DNA of 56,715 nt, from assembly GCA_023484105.1 (NCBI GenBank), contig JAMDBD010000029.1:1-56715 (forward strand), given 5' to 3'. The DNA is from Thermoplasmatota archaeon. Its GTDB lineage: Archaea > Thermoplasmatota > Thermoplasmata > Thermoplasmatales > Thermoplasmataceae. Each line of letters begins with the position of its first letter. The first letter of the stretch is position 1. Under the pieces are notes generated by a model. It had not been told where the DNA came from. It did not search any database and saw only the letters and a list, made by a program, of their open reading frames with translations. The position numbers and the translations under genes were made by a program. Shown in pieces: positions 1-7,241 of this stretch.

Positions 1-691
1 GCAAACGAATAGACAACACTCATTAAGGAGCCTAATAACAACCTCAATATTGCTGGAACTCCCCAATCCTTTCCTTTTTTTCGACTCATCACAAATGAAA
101 TTGCTGCACTCAGGGAAAGAATAGCACCCAGTATAGTCATGACTAAAATAGATATCTCAATATCAAAGAAAGGGTTAATAATAAGAAATCACCACCCTCA
201 AAGTTGACCCTGGTAAGACCAGTAATTGGTCCCTATGCTTTTTACAATGCCCTGGCAGTAACCAGAAAAAGAGGCAATGACTGGTGAATCGAAACCTAAG
301 CTCACCCATGAAGCCCAACCTGAGAATATAGATAAAGTGCTGCCTTAGGAGTAATATCCGTACCATGATATAGTTGACGCAAAAGTTCCTATAATGGTTA
401 TCCAAGGATAGTAGAAGTTCGTTGAAATGGCAGTCCAGAGATACTCATTTCAACTCATTTATTAGCATAGGTCGATTCGTACAGTTGAAGGAAATCCGAC
501 CGTACAAAGGATACAAAATATGCTGCAGCCATTTCAGTGGCAGCTATAGCGGCTCCAACAACCACAGAGGCAATATTAGAAATGCCAAGTGTAGGAGTAA
601 CAAGGGTAAATCCACTGCCTAGAATTGCAAAAACATTGAATTTCGACGAACCAAGTCAATGATGGGTCAAATATAATCTCGGATCAGCCAT
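1..691 (-). pseudogene. decayed polytopic membrane protein gene, cut by window edge
   Basis: Read on the minus strand from an ATG at 689-691, one register gives a mostly hydrophobic, membrane-like protein broken by stops: TGA at 656-658, TGA at 455-457, then (after a shift of one register near 435-455) TAA at 345-347, TGA at 198-200 and TGA at 189-191. The open pieces look genuinely membrane-like, for example a stretch around AAIAATEMAAAYFVSFV and a last piece with two hydrophobic helices flanking a basic loop (SRKKGKD) that runs off the left edge. I do not recognise the family. Every disabling stop could have come from TGG (Trp) or CAA (Gln) by one transition. The overlapping short open frames on both strands here look non-coding. 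Confidence is moderate because the case rests on composition, not a family match. Confidence 0.5.
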
Positions 692-814
692 ATTGCCATC
701 TATATACAATTATTAGTTTTCGCGAGAGTGGTAAGAGAATCCCTTTTTGTATTAACCTTCTCCGCCCAGATGCCTAAATGCAGTTTTAAATATAGAGCAG
801 CAATAAAAGGGAGA

Positions 815-889
815 GGGCGCGTGGCCCAGTCCGGATAAGGCAACAGCCTCCTAAGCTGTAGATCAGGGGTCCGAATCCCCTCGCGCCCG
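815..889 (+). tRNA. tRNA-Arg (anticodon CCT)
   Basis: A full cloverleaf can be drawn: acceptor arms gggcgcg (815-821) and cgcgccc (882-888) with discriminator G, a 5-bp anticodon stem acagc/gctgt around the loop ctcctaa giving anticodon CCT (reads AGG), and a T-arm ggggtccgaatcccc. No intron is visible. An A/T-rich TATA-like element (ttttaaatata, 784-794) lies about 25 nt upstream, and a T-run follows the 3' end. CCA is not encoded. Confidence 0.96.
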
Positions 890-903
890 CTCTTTTTATT
901 TTT
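890..903 (+). terminator. T-rich terminator after tRNA-Arg
   Basis: The bases right after the tRNA discriminator read ctctttttattttt. Oligo-T tracts are the usual archaeal transcription stop, and the next gene has its own TATA box at about 946. Confidence 0.5.
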
Positions 904-944
904 GCAGAACGCCATATAATGCATTTCAACCGTAAAATGAAATA

Positions 945-1002
945 GTTTATATATCAGTTGTTAATATCCAGATGACAACGTGTAGTTGTCAAGTGAGGTG
1001 AT
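945..1002 (+). promoter_or_regulatory. hsp20 promoter with overlapping inverted repeat
   Basis: A TATA-like tttatata lies at 946-953. About 20 nt later comes a perfect 7-bp inverted repeat, tgacaac-gtgta-gttgtca (973-991), placed over the expected transcription start. A Shine-Dalgarno-like gaggtgat (995-1002) precedes the ATG at 1007. A dyad on the start site is the normal position for an archaeal repressor operator. Which protein binds it is not shown by the sequence; the regulator encoded directly after hsp20 is an obvious candidate. Confidence 0.55.
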
Positions 1003-1006
1003 ATAT

Positions 1007-1567
1007 ATGGTAGGAAGAAAGAACAAAGACATTGATGAATGGAGAAGGGACTTCTTTGGAGACTTCTTTGACGACTTTGACTTCGACTTCAGAAGAATGA
1101 ACGAGCGCATGATGAGGATATTTGGAAGGCTTAGGGAAAGCATGGAAGAGTCAGGAAATGAACCCTTTGTCTACGGCTTTACATACAGAGTTGGACCGGA
1201 TGGAAAACCTGTGTTTCAGGAATTCGGCAATGTACCCGGTATGGTTAGGGCACCAAGCATAGAGCAGAGAGAAGAATCAGGAACAGTCAGGGAGCCTATA
1301 ACGGACATCAATGAAGACAAGGAAAAGTATTATCTGACATTCGAACTGCCGGGAGTGTCGAAAGAAAACATAAATCTTGAGATCAACGAATCCAACATAA
1401 TAGTCAACGTCAAAGACGAGGCCAGGAGATATTACAAGGAACTTGAATTTGACAGTCCCGTAAATCCTGATACCGCTCAGGCGAAGTTTGTAAACGGTAT
1501 ACTCGACGTCGTTGTATCCAAGCAGAAAAAAGACAGGCCTTCCGGGAAGAGTGTCAAAATAGAGTAA
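1007..1567 (+). CDS. hsp20: Hsp20/alpha-crystallin small heat-shock protein
   Basis: Protein of 186 residues. The N-terminal third is rich in D, F and R (EWRRDFFGDFFDDFDFDFRR), a typical variable oligomerisation arm. The second half is an alpha-crystallin domain with the landmark segment YYLTFELPGVSKENINLEI and the closing GILDVVV. The family holds unfolding proteins in soluble form in an ATP-independent way. I chose the ATG at 1007 because it sits about 5 nt after gaggtgat; the upstream TTG at 986 lies inside the inverted repeat. The gene ends 10 nt before a winged-helix regulator gene, so the two are probably one transcript. Confidence 0.95.
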   Translation: MVGRKNKDIDEWRRDFFGDFFDDFDFDFRRMNERMMRIFGRLRESMEESGNEPFVYGFTYRVGPDGKPVFQEFGNVPGMVRAPSIEQREESGTVREPITDINEDKEKYYLTFELPGVSKENINLEINESNIIVNVKDEARRYYKELEFDSPVNPDTAQAKFVNGILDVVVSKQKKDRPSGKSVKIE

Positions 1568-1577
1568 GGGTGGTACG

Positions 1578-2162
1578 ATGGACGAGCTGATTGACTATTT
1601 CCTTTCCGCTATTGAAAATGAAACCAGGAGGGAGATTCTCAGGATGCTCACCATCGATCCCTCATATGCACTGGAAATGAGCAGAAAAATTGGGATTTCC
1701 CAGCAGGCAATAAACAAACAGTTATTTTTTCTGGAGAAGGCTGGTCTGATAGCGCTCGAGGGTCTTATACCGAGCAGTGAAGGCCCCCCAAGAAGAGTGT
1801 ACAGACCGACAAATTTCTGTACAATAGTAATGGATTATTCAAGGAACTTCATAAATATCAAGAGGTACGATATAGATGAGGCAAATGGTGAGACCGCTGA
1901 CAGTGAGGATGCAGAGATAAGCAAACTTGTTGAGATAGACAGAAAGATAGATGCACTCATGTCAGAGAGAATTTCACTGCTGAGGAAGAGGGATGCCATT
2001 ATTGCTGCCCTCAGGGCACGCATCAATTCGATTTACAGCAATCCCATGGCAAGAGATATTGCTCTGCGTTATATTGAAACGCTTGATACTGCAAGCGTTG
2101 CTGAAAGGACTGGAGTTCCTGAGGAGATAGTGAAGGCAATAGTTTCTGAACTTAAGAAGTGA
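1578..2162 (+). CDS. ArsR-like winged-helix transcription regulator
   Basis: 194 residues. Residues 1-75 form an ArsR-type winged helix (NETRREILRML, then a recognition helix region SQQAINKQLFFLEKAGLI). The middle (about 100-145) is a charged helical segment likely to form a coiled coil (KLVEIDRKIDALMSERISLLRKRDAI). The last 30 residues (RTGVPEEIVKAIVSELKK) resemble a second small helix-turn-helix. It starts 10 nt after hsp20 and converges on the PCNA gene, whose stop is 1 nt beyond its own. Co-transcription with hsp20 suggests feedback control of heat-shock genes, comparable in logic to the archaeal Phr regulator; this is inference. Confidence 0.8.
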   Translation: MDELIDYFLSAIENETRREILRMLTIDPSYALEMSRKIGISQQAINKQLFFLEKAGLIALEGLIPSSEGPPRRVYRPTNFCTIVMDYSRNFINIKRYDIDEANGETADSEDAEISKLVEIDRKIDALMSERISLLRKRDAIIAALRARINSIYSNPMARDIALRYIETLDTASVAERTGVPEEIVKAIVSELKK

Positions 2163-2163
2163 C

Positions 2164-2898
2164 TTACTCCTCCATCCTGGGAGCCAGATAGAATGCACCT
2201 GTTATCAGAGAATCTTTCCCGAACTTGAAATCTATCGTGAGAGGGTAATCGTCCCGGAAACTCAGCTTGAACTCATCGCACGACTGCAGGGCCCTCGTGA
2301 ACTTAATGAGATATTCAATGGGGTAGGAACTCTTCACGCTGCCTTCACACTTTATTTCCTTCAGCATTTCCCTGGGCAGCACCAGTTCAGATTCTTCGGA
2401 CTCTGAACTTGATCTTGCCTTGAACTCCGTCGGTGACAGAGTAAGGCGTATAGAATCGGAAACATCCTCTGCGGCTCTGAGCCCCTTGTCAAAATCCTGC
2501 TTTGTTATCACCACATAAGATTCCGCACCAATTTTCGGAATCCTTGGAATGGTAACAGAATTACCGTCAAGAAGGTTGATCTTCTTGACCACTGCCCCTA
2601 TTTCAAAGGCTATCTTGTCCTTTTCAACATTCATGGTTATTTCATCTGAATCCCTTGCAACCTTGAGCACACTCTTCAGCCTTTCCACATCCACTGCAAG
2701 TTCCTCCTCCCTCTCCAAAGAATATTCCGTAAGGGATTCTTTTGGCACATCCATGCTGATCATGGCCACATGAGAAGGATCCACCGCCTTGATTGATATT
2801 CCTGAATTATCAAGTTTCAGTTTGGTTTCTGTTACAACTGTGTTGAGCAGATCGGCTATTTCTTTCAAATTTTTAACAGACATTGTGATTCTTGTCAT
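2164..2898 (-). CDS. pcn: DNA polymerase sliding clamp (PCNA)
   Basis: 244 residues, the normal archaeal PCNA length. The N-terminal domain has LKEIADLLNTVVTE and the family motif GISIKAVDPSHVAMISM; the interdomain connector and second domain end with YLIKFTRALQSCDEFKLSF and a C-terminal FYLAPRMEE. The trimeric ring tethers polymerases, Fen1 and ligase to DNA. It is a single-gene unit on the minus strand; an A/T-rich element near 2935-2945 could be the TATA box. It ends 1 nt from the convergent regulator gene. Confidence 0.97.
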   Translation of the reverse strand: MTRITMSVKNLKEIADLLNTVVTETKLKLDNSGISIKAVDPSHVAMISMDVPKESLTEYSLEREEELAVDVERLKSVLKVARDSDEITMNVEKDKIAFEIGAVVKKINLLDGNSVTIPRIPKIGAESYVVITKQDFDKGLRAAEDVSDSIRLTLSPTEFKARSSSESEESELVLPREMLKEIKCEGSVKSSYPIEYLIKFTRALQSCDEFKLSFRDDYPLTIDFKFGKDSLITGAFYLAPRMEE

Positions 2899-2987
2899 AT
2901 TGTATCCCGTCGAAGCTCATTGTGATCCCTTTCACTATAATTAATGGTTTTGATCGCCGAATATGCAAAGGTATTATTCTGCACAGA

Positions 2988-3311
2988 TCATTCAGCATTT
3001 TCCTGAAGAGAGGAATTGATCCATTCAAGGTATTTTCTGTTGATTTTATCCATCTTGAGTGACACTATTTCAGGAGTATCGTATTCATGCTCTTTCTCAA
3101 GAAATGAGTTGAGATCCATTAGTTTTTCATCGGAAACCTTGAAGATCACAAGTATTTCCCTGGCTTCCTCAACCCGCTGCTTCCACCAGTATACTGAAGT
3201 CACATTATCCAGCATGCTCGCGCAGGCAGCCAGCTTCCTGTTCACTGCCTCCCTGGCTATTCTTCTGCAGGCTTCACGGCTTGAAAAGGTAGATATGACA
3301 TAATATGGCAT
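2988..3311 (-). CDS. cutA: CutA1-type divalent-ion tolerance protein
   Basis: 107 residues from the ATG at 3309-3311. The upstream codons MHNSCRG have no counterpart in the family, whose first strand starts at YYVISTFSSREACRRIA. The family signature VYWWKQRVEEAREILVIFK is present, followed by the helix LEKEHEYDTPEIVSL. CutA1 forms very stable trimers; a role in copper or other metal tolerance was proposed in bacteria, but its activity in archaea is uncertain. It lies 75 nt downstream of folD on the same strand and may be read through from it. Confidence 0.93.
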   Translation of the reverse strand: MPYYVISTFSSREACRRIAREAVNRKLAACASMLDNVTSVYWWKQRVEEAREILVIFKVSDEKLMDLNSFLEKEHEYDTPEIVSLKMDKINRKYLEWINSSLQENAE

Positions 3312-3386
3312 ACCTCTGCATGAGTTATGCAATTAAAACACTGCTTTTTTAATTACTATAATATTGGATTGATCAGAGGCTGCAGA

Positions 3387-4214
3387 CTATAACCGTTTTC
3401 CAGAAACAAGTTCATAAAGATTGGTGAATGCCATGACGTTTGTCACTGGGCCCACGCCGCCCGGGACAGGAGTTATCCTGGCCACAAAATCTTTGAGATC
3501 AGGTGATGCATCCCCGGTGATTCTGCCTCCATCTGATACGATAGATGCATCTATAACCGTTGATTTCTCACTGACATATTCCCTGGTCAGGAATCCTGCC
3601 TTTCCTGTTGCTGTAACCACAACGTCCGCCTCTCTGCTGATTCTTTTGAGATCCAAAGTTCTGCTGTGGCATACAGTTACTGTGTAATCCATGTTGATGA
3701 GAGCCATCGCAAGTGGCCTTCCGATAATTCTTGATCTGTTTATTATGCAGATCTCCGATCCCTTGCTGACTCCAAGAACTTCAACTATGTATGCTATTGC
3801 CTTCGCCGTGGCAGGAAAAACCGAATTTATTCCGTGCATCAGCATGGCCATGTTTTCTGAGCCCAGACCCTCCATATCCTTGCTGTACGGGATCATGGAT
3901 ATCAGCCGGTCAGCTGAAATATTATGTGGCACAGGCATGCTCAAGAACAGAGCATCGTAGCTGGATTCTGCCAGTTCATTTATTCTCTCTTCTGCATACT
4001 TCTGGTCTGCATCGTCAGGAATATTCATAGAATTCATCTGCACCCCAAGACTGGCGGCAATTTTCTTCCTAGTCCTGCTGTAGATGCTGGACTCCTCATG
4101 CTGTCCAAATGCGATTTCGCATATTCGAATCACCCTGCCCAGAGACCTGAATCTGGAGACCAGATCTGACTGGAGCTTCTGCGCTATCTCTTTCCCGTCG
4201 ATGATCAGGCCCAT
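3387..4214 (-). CDS. folD: FolD: methylene-tetrahydrofolate dehydrogenase/cyclohydrolase family, altered active site
   Basis: 275 residues, normal length. The Rossmann half has SRIIGRPLAMALINMDYTVTVCHS and the C-terminal PVPGGVGPVTNVMAF. FolD interconverts methylene-, methenyl- and formyl-tetrahydrofolate with NAD(P). Three positions known to matter for the cyclohydrolase step differ: the Lys of YxxxK is Arg49 (Y45-S-R-T-R49), the Gln of the usual VQLPLP is Ser92 (S92-M-P-V-P), and the second Asp of KDVDG is Glu115 (KDMEG). Dehydrogenase features look intact, so the enzyme may be a dehydrogenase only, or use a different geometry. The start overlaps the end of gdh by 10 nt. Confidence 0.92.
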   Translation of the reverse strand: MGLIIDGKEIAQKLQSDLVSRFRSLGRVIRICEIAFGQHEESSIYSRTRKKIAASLGVQMNSMNIPDDADQKYAEERINELAESSYDALFLSMPVPHNISADRLISMIPYSKDMEGLGSENMAMLMHGINSVFPATAKAIAYIVEVLGVSKGSEICIINRSRIIGRPLAMALINMDYTVTVCHSRTLDLKRISREADVVVTATGKAGFLTREYVSEKSTVIDASIVSDGGRITGDASPDLKDFVARITPVPGGVGPVTNVMAFTNLYELVSGKRL

Positions 4215-5290
4215 TTTATAACAGCCTTTATCTCATTGGGGTTTCTTTCGGTGAAAATTCCTGTATCCGAAGGCTTGTATATCCCTGTGATCAGATTTTT
4301 CAGGGGCGAGTTCGGCATATTACCCCATCTGGAAAGTTTTTCCAGCGCCTGCACATAGTGTATCTTTGCTGCGTCGACAGTACCTACCAGAGTGAGATTC
4401 CGTTCGATCATTCTGTCAATATCTCTGCCATCCACTCCTGTCGCAGGTGCGTTGCTGTTGGTGCCAAAGAGAAGAGCGATACCGTTATAGCTGAGTCTCC
4501 TGAAAAATCTGAAAATAGTCCCTGGGTCTCCGCTTGTGTCCACAATCACATTTATGTTATCGCCGATCAGACTGTCATCCTTCGAATAGTCCACAAATGT
4601 TATATGAAAATAGCTCAGGATCTTCATGCGGTTGTCATCAATCGGATGCCTGTTCGTTATGATTGTGCTGAAGCCGAGGTCTGAAAAGCTCATTGCATAA
4701 AGAAAAGCCTCTGGCCCTGTACCTATTACTACGCATCTCATACCTTCAAATGTTGAGTCGTCGGAAGATATTATAGCCCTTCGCGAGACTGTTCCAAAAA
4801 CCTCCATTGCCTTCATGACGTTTTTCATTGGCTCAGTAAGGACAGCATAATCCAACATTGAACTATCCGGCACCTTCACCAGGAACTCCTCGCTATCCAC
4901 GAATGATTTCCTCATGAATCCGTTTTTGCCGGTGATACCTGCCTCATGTTTCTTGCCGTCTGAGCAGTTGTCAGGCCTGCCTATCCGGCAGTTAATACAG
5001 TCCCCCGGCCTTCTTACAACAGGAACAACAAGATCACCCTTTTTGAATGCAGTGCTTGAACCTGGATCCATTATTCTTCCGAGAGCCTCATGGCCTAAAA
5101 CAGTGAAGCTCTGACCCTCAGGGTTGTAGGTAAAATCGAGATGGCCAGCCACCATTCCGCGATCTGTACCACATATGCCGGTGTATAGAGTCTGAACTCT
5201 TATGTTACCCTCGTCTTCTATAATCTGAAACTTTCCGTATTTGGCTCCGCCTTTTGGAGCATCTGTAATTATTCCCTCTATCTCTTTCAT
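4205..5290 (-). CDS. gdh: glucose 1-dehydrogenase (NAD(P)), medium-chain zinc family
   Basis: 361 residues. It follows the known T. acidophilum glucose dehydrogenase along its length: DAPKGG near the N-terminus, GICGTDRG (catalytic Cys40), GHEALGR (His67, Glu68), the structural-zinc loop CINCRIGRPDNC, KHEAGITG, and a C-terminal DAAKIHYVQALEKLS. It oxidises glucose (and probably galactose) to the lactone, the first step of the non-phosphorylating Entner-Doudoroff route. I chose the ATG at 5288-5290 over a GTG at 5308 because it places the zinc ligands at the family numbering. It sits 34 nt after the trxB stop and overlaps folD, so the run supplies reduced nicotinamide beside a thioredoxin system. 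Confidence 0.95.
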   Translation of the reverse strand: MKEIEGIITDAPKGGAKYGKFQIIEDEGNIRVQTLYTGICGTDRGMVAGHLDFTYNPEGQSFTVLGHEALGRIMDPGSSTAFKKGDLVVPVVRRPGDCINCRIGRPDNCSDGKKHEAGITGKNGFMRKSFVDSEEFLVKVPDSSMLDYAVLTEPMKNVMKAMEVFGTVSRRAIISSDDSTFEGMRCVVIGTGPEAFLYAMSFSDLGFSTIITNRHPIDDNRMKILSYFHITFVDYSKDDSLIGDNINVIVDTSGDPGTIFRFFRRLSYNGIALLFGTNSNAPATGVDGRDIDRMIERNLTLVGTVDAAKIHYVQALEKLSRWGNMPNSPLKNLITGIYKPSDTGIFTERNPNEIKAVIKWA

Positions 5291-5324
5291 GAGGGATAAT
5301 TGTTTCACTGATTAATCTGTTTGC

Positions 5325-6314
5325 TTAAAGTTTTAAGTTCTGGGTATCCCCATCTTTTATCTTTATTGACTTCCAGTCTGATCTGGATGCTGTCATTCCC
5401 TTTCTGGACATAACGTAGTTGTATGCAGACAGCGCTGCAGTTGCACCCATACCTGCAGATATCACGGCCTGCTTGTAAGGTATCTGTGTTATATCGCCAC
5501 ACGCGAAAATACCTTCTGTTGATGTTTTACCGTCCATGCTGGAGATGATTTCACCCTTACTGTTAGTCTCAACAAGACCTTTTATGAATTCGCTCCTGGC
5601 AATGTAACCTATCTCCACGAAAAGCCCCTCAACACTCTCCTCAATGGATCTGCCCCCGCTCTTTATCTCTATGGATTCCACCTTTTTGTCTCCATTGATG
5701 GAAACTATTTCAGAAGCAGGGTAGAACACCACTTTGCCTGAATCTATGAGATGCTGAACCTCTCCGCCTCCTGCCGTGAGCTTAGGTGGCTTGTGCACAA
5801 GCACTATCTGAGATACGACGTTGGAAAGATAGCTAACTGCCTCGTAAGCCTGATCACCTGCACCGGCAACTGCCACTTTCTTCCCTTTGAATAATGGGCC
5901 ATCGCAAACAGCACAATAGGATACACCTCTTCCCTTTAGCCTCTCCTCACCGCTTACCCCAAGGTCCCTTGGAGTTTTTCCGAAGGCAAGTATCACGGCG
6001 ATCGCATGGTATGATTCTGCCGTTGTCTTTACAGTGAATCCATCTGAATCCTTTGATATAGACCGGACCTCGTCGTAAAGGAATTTAGCACCGTATGCTG
6101 CAGCCTGTTCCTGAAACTTGGTCATGAGCTCAAAGCCGCTTATGCTCATGAATCCTGGATAATTCTGAATTTCGTCCGTGAGAAGCGCCTGACCACCAAT
6201 GTCCTTTGTGATCACGAGTGTTTGTAGTTCCTGTCTGGATGTATAGATTGCTGCAGTGAGTCCTGCAGAGGCACCGCCGACAATGATCACGTCATAAGCA
6301 GCCTGATCTGTCAA
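5325..6314 (-). CDS. trxB: thioredoxin reductase, FAD-dependent, lacking NADPH phosphate-binding motif
   Basis: 329 residues. The FAD-binding start IIVGGASAGLTAA, the redox-active C134-A-V-C137, and the closing ACGDITQIPYKQAV are all present. The second Rossmann site is GAGDQAYEAVSYL, but the HRRxxxR segment that binds the 2'-phosphate of NADPH reads VHKPPKLTAGGG (174-184). The characterised T. acidophilum enzyme is reported not to use NADPH or NADH, so the same may hold here. It lies 9 nt after the thioredoxin gene, clearly its partner, and 34 nt before glucose dehydrogenase. Confidence 0.95.
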   Translation of the reverse strand: MTDQAAYDVIIVGGASAGLTAAIYTSRQELQTLVITKDIGGQALLTDEIQNYPGFMSISGFELMTKFQEQAAAYGAKFLYDEVRSISKDSDGFTVKTTAESYHAIAVILAFGKTPRDLGVSGEERLKGRGVSYCAVCDGPLFKGKKVAVAGAGDQAYEAVSYLSNVVSQIVLVHKPPKLTAGGGEVQHLIDSGKVVFYPASEIVSINGDKKVESIEIKSGGRSIEESVEGLFVEIGYIARSEFIKGLVETNSKGEIISSMDGKTSTEGIFACGDITQIPYKQAVISAGMGATAALSAYNYVMSRKGMTASRSDWKSIKIKDGDTQNLKL

Positions 6315-6323
6315 TCCGATTCC

Positions 6324-6758
6324 TCACTTTGAAATGAATTTCTCTATTCTCGACTTTAGCATTTCCTTAGGCATAGCCCCTATGACCCCGTCAACTGCCT
6401 CGCCTTCCTTGAAGAAGAGAAGAGTTGGTATACTCTGTATACCGAATTCCGCTGAAACCTGTGGATTGTCGTCAACGTTCAGTCTTCCGAATGTCACACG
6501 CCCGCTGTATTCTCTGGCCAGCTGATCGACGATTGGTGATATTATCCTGCATGGCCCGCACCAAGGAGCCCAGAAGTCAACAACCATGTATTTTTCCTTC
6601 TTTACATTTTCAAAGAAATTACTGTCTTCAAGCACCAGAGGTTCGCTATTCGCTTTCATCTTCTCTTCACCTTTCATTCCCTTAAGGAAATCGTTAAACA
6701 TACGCTCCCTTATCTTTTCAAGATCGCTGTCCATCCTGATTTCCCTCTTTTCCGTCAT
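6324..6758 (-). CDS. trxA: thioredoxin
   Basis: 144 residues with the chosen start. The thioredoxin fold occupies the last 105 residues: FWAPWCGPCRIISP (active-site WCGPC), the cis-Pro segment IQSIPTLLFFKEGE, and IGAMPKEML. The first 40 residues are a charged helical extension (MDSDLEKIRERMFNDFLKGM) not found in minimal thioredoxins. The start is uncertain: ATG at 6756-6758 or 6732-6734 are both possible; a TATA-like acatatatat centred on 6776 would favour the shorter form, which has a gaggg before it. It heads the trxA-trxB-gdh-folD run and diverges from a regulator gene. Confidence 0.93.
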   Translation of the reverse strand: MTEKREIRMDSDLEKIRERMFNDFLKGMKGEEKMKANSEPLVLEDSNFFENVKKEKYMVVDFWAPWCGPCRIISPIVDQLAREYSGRVTFGRLNVDDNPQVSAEFGIQSIPTLLFFKEGEAVDGVIGAMPKEMLKSRIEKFISK

Positions 6759-6833
6759 CCTTTCTTCTGATATATATGTTACGTTATTGACAATTTCGCG
6801 CAAAGTCTATATCCATCATTGCCATTATCCATA

Positions 6834-7241
6834 GTGGACAGAATTCACTCCATTGCCAGGAGGGATCTTCGATGCGAAGATGTCCTTCGTTCCCTGTACG
6901 ATATAAACGATATTGAGTGCAGGGCATTTTTCGTTCTGAGTTCAGTTGGATCAGCAACTCTTGATGAGATGGCAGAACTTTTGCACAAGGAGAGAAGCAG
7001 TGTCCACAGAATCCTTGAAAAGCTGGTGAGCCTGAGGCTTTGCTATAAGGAGAGCGAGAGTATCAGAGGAGGGGGGCACAAGAATATATACTATGCCATC
7101 CCCCCAGGTTCCGTGAGAAACGATGCGGTCTCCATTCTGGAGGACTTCTATCTGGCTATGAAGGAGAAGGCTGAATGCCTGGACCAGTACATAGCTATGG
7201 AGATCAGTAAATATGCCTCAGCTTACTCAGAGAACCGCTGA
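6834..7241 (+). CDS. small winged-helix transcription regulator (TrmB/MarR-like)
   Basis: 135 residues. A winged helix spans about residues 30-95: FFVLSSVGSATLDEMAEL, recognition helix SSVHRILEKLVSLRLCYKE, and a wing with RGGGHKNIYYAI. The C-terminal 40 residues form one helix that probably dimerises. I chose the GTG at 6834 because a TATA-like tctatatc is centred about 25 nt before it, which fits a leaderless mRNA; the TTG at 6819 has nothing similar. It is divergent from the thioredoxin gene, so it may regulate that operon. Its 3' end overlaps the convergent aminotransferase gene by 38 nt. Confidence 0.8.
   Translation: MDRIHSIARRDLRCEDVLRSLYDINDIECRAFFVLSSVGSATLDEMAELLHKERSSVHRILEKLVSLRLCYKESESIRGGGHKNIYYAIPPGSVRNDAVSILEDFYLAMKEKAECLDQYIAMEISKYASAYSENR

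Noticed and set aside
700-924. Minus-strand open frame of 74 codons with the string GIRTPDLQLRRLLP
   Set aside because: It is antisense to tRNA-Arg; this peptide type is a well-known artefact of translating tRNA genes.
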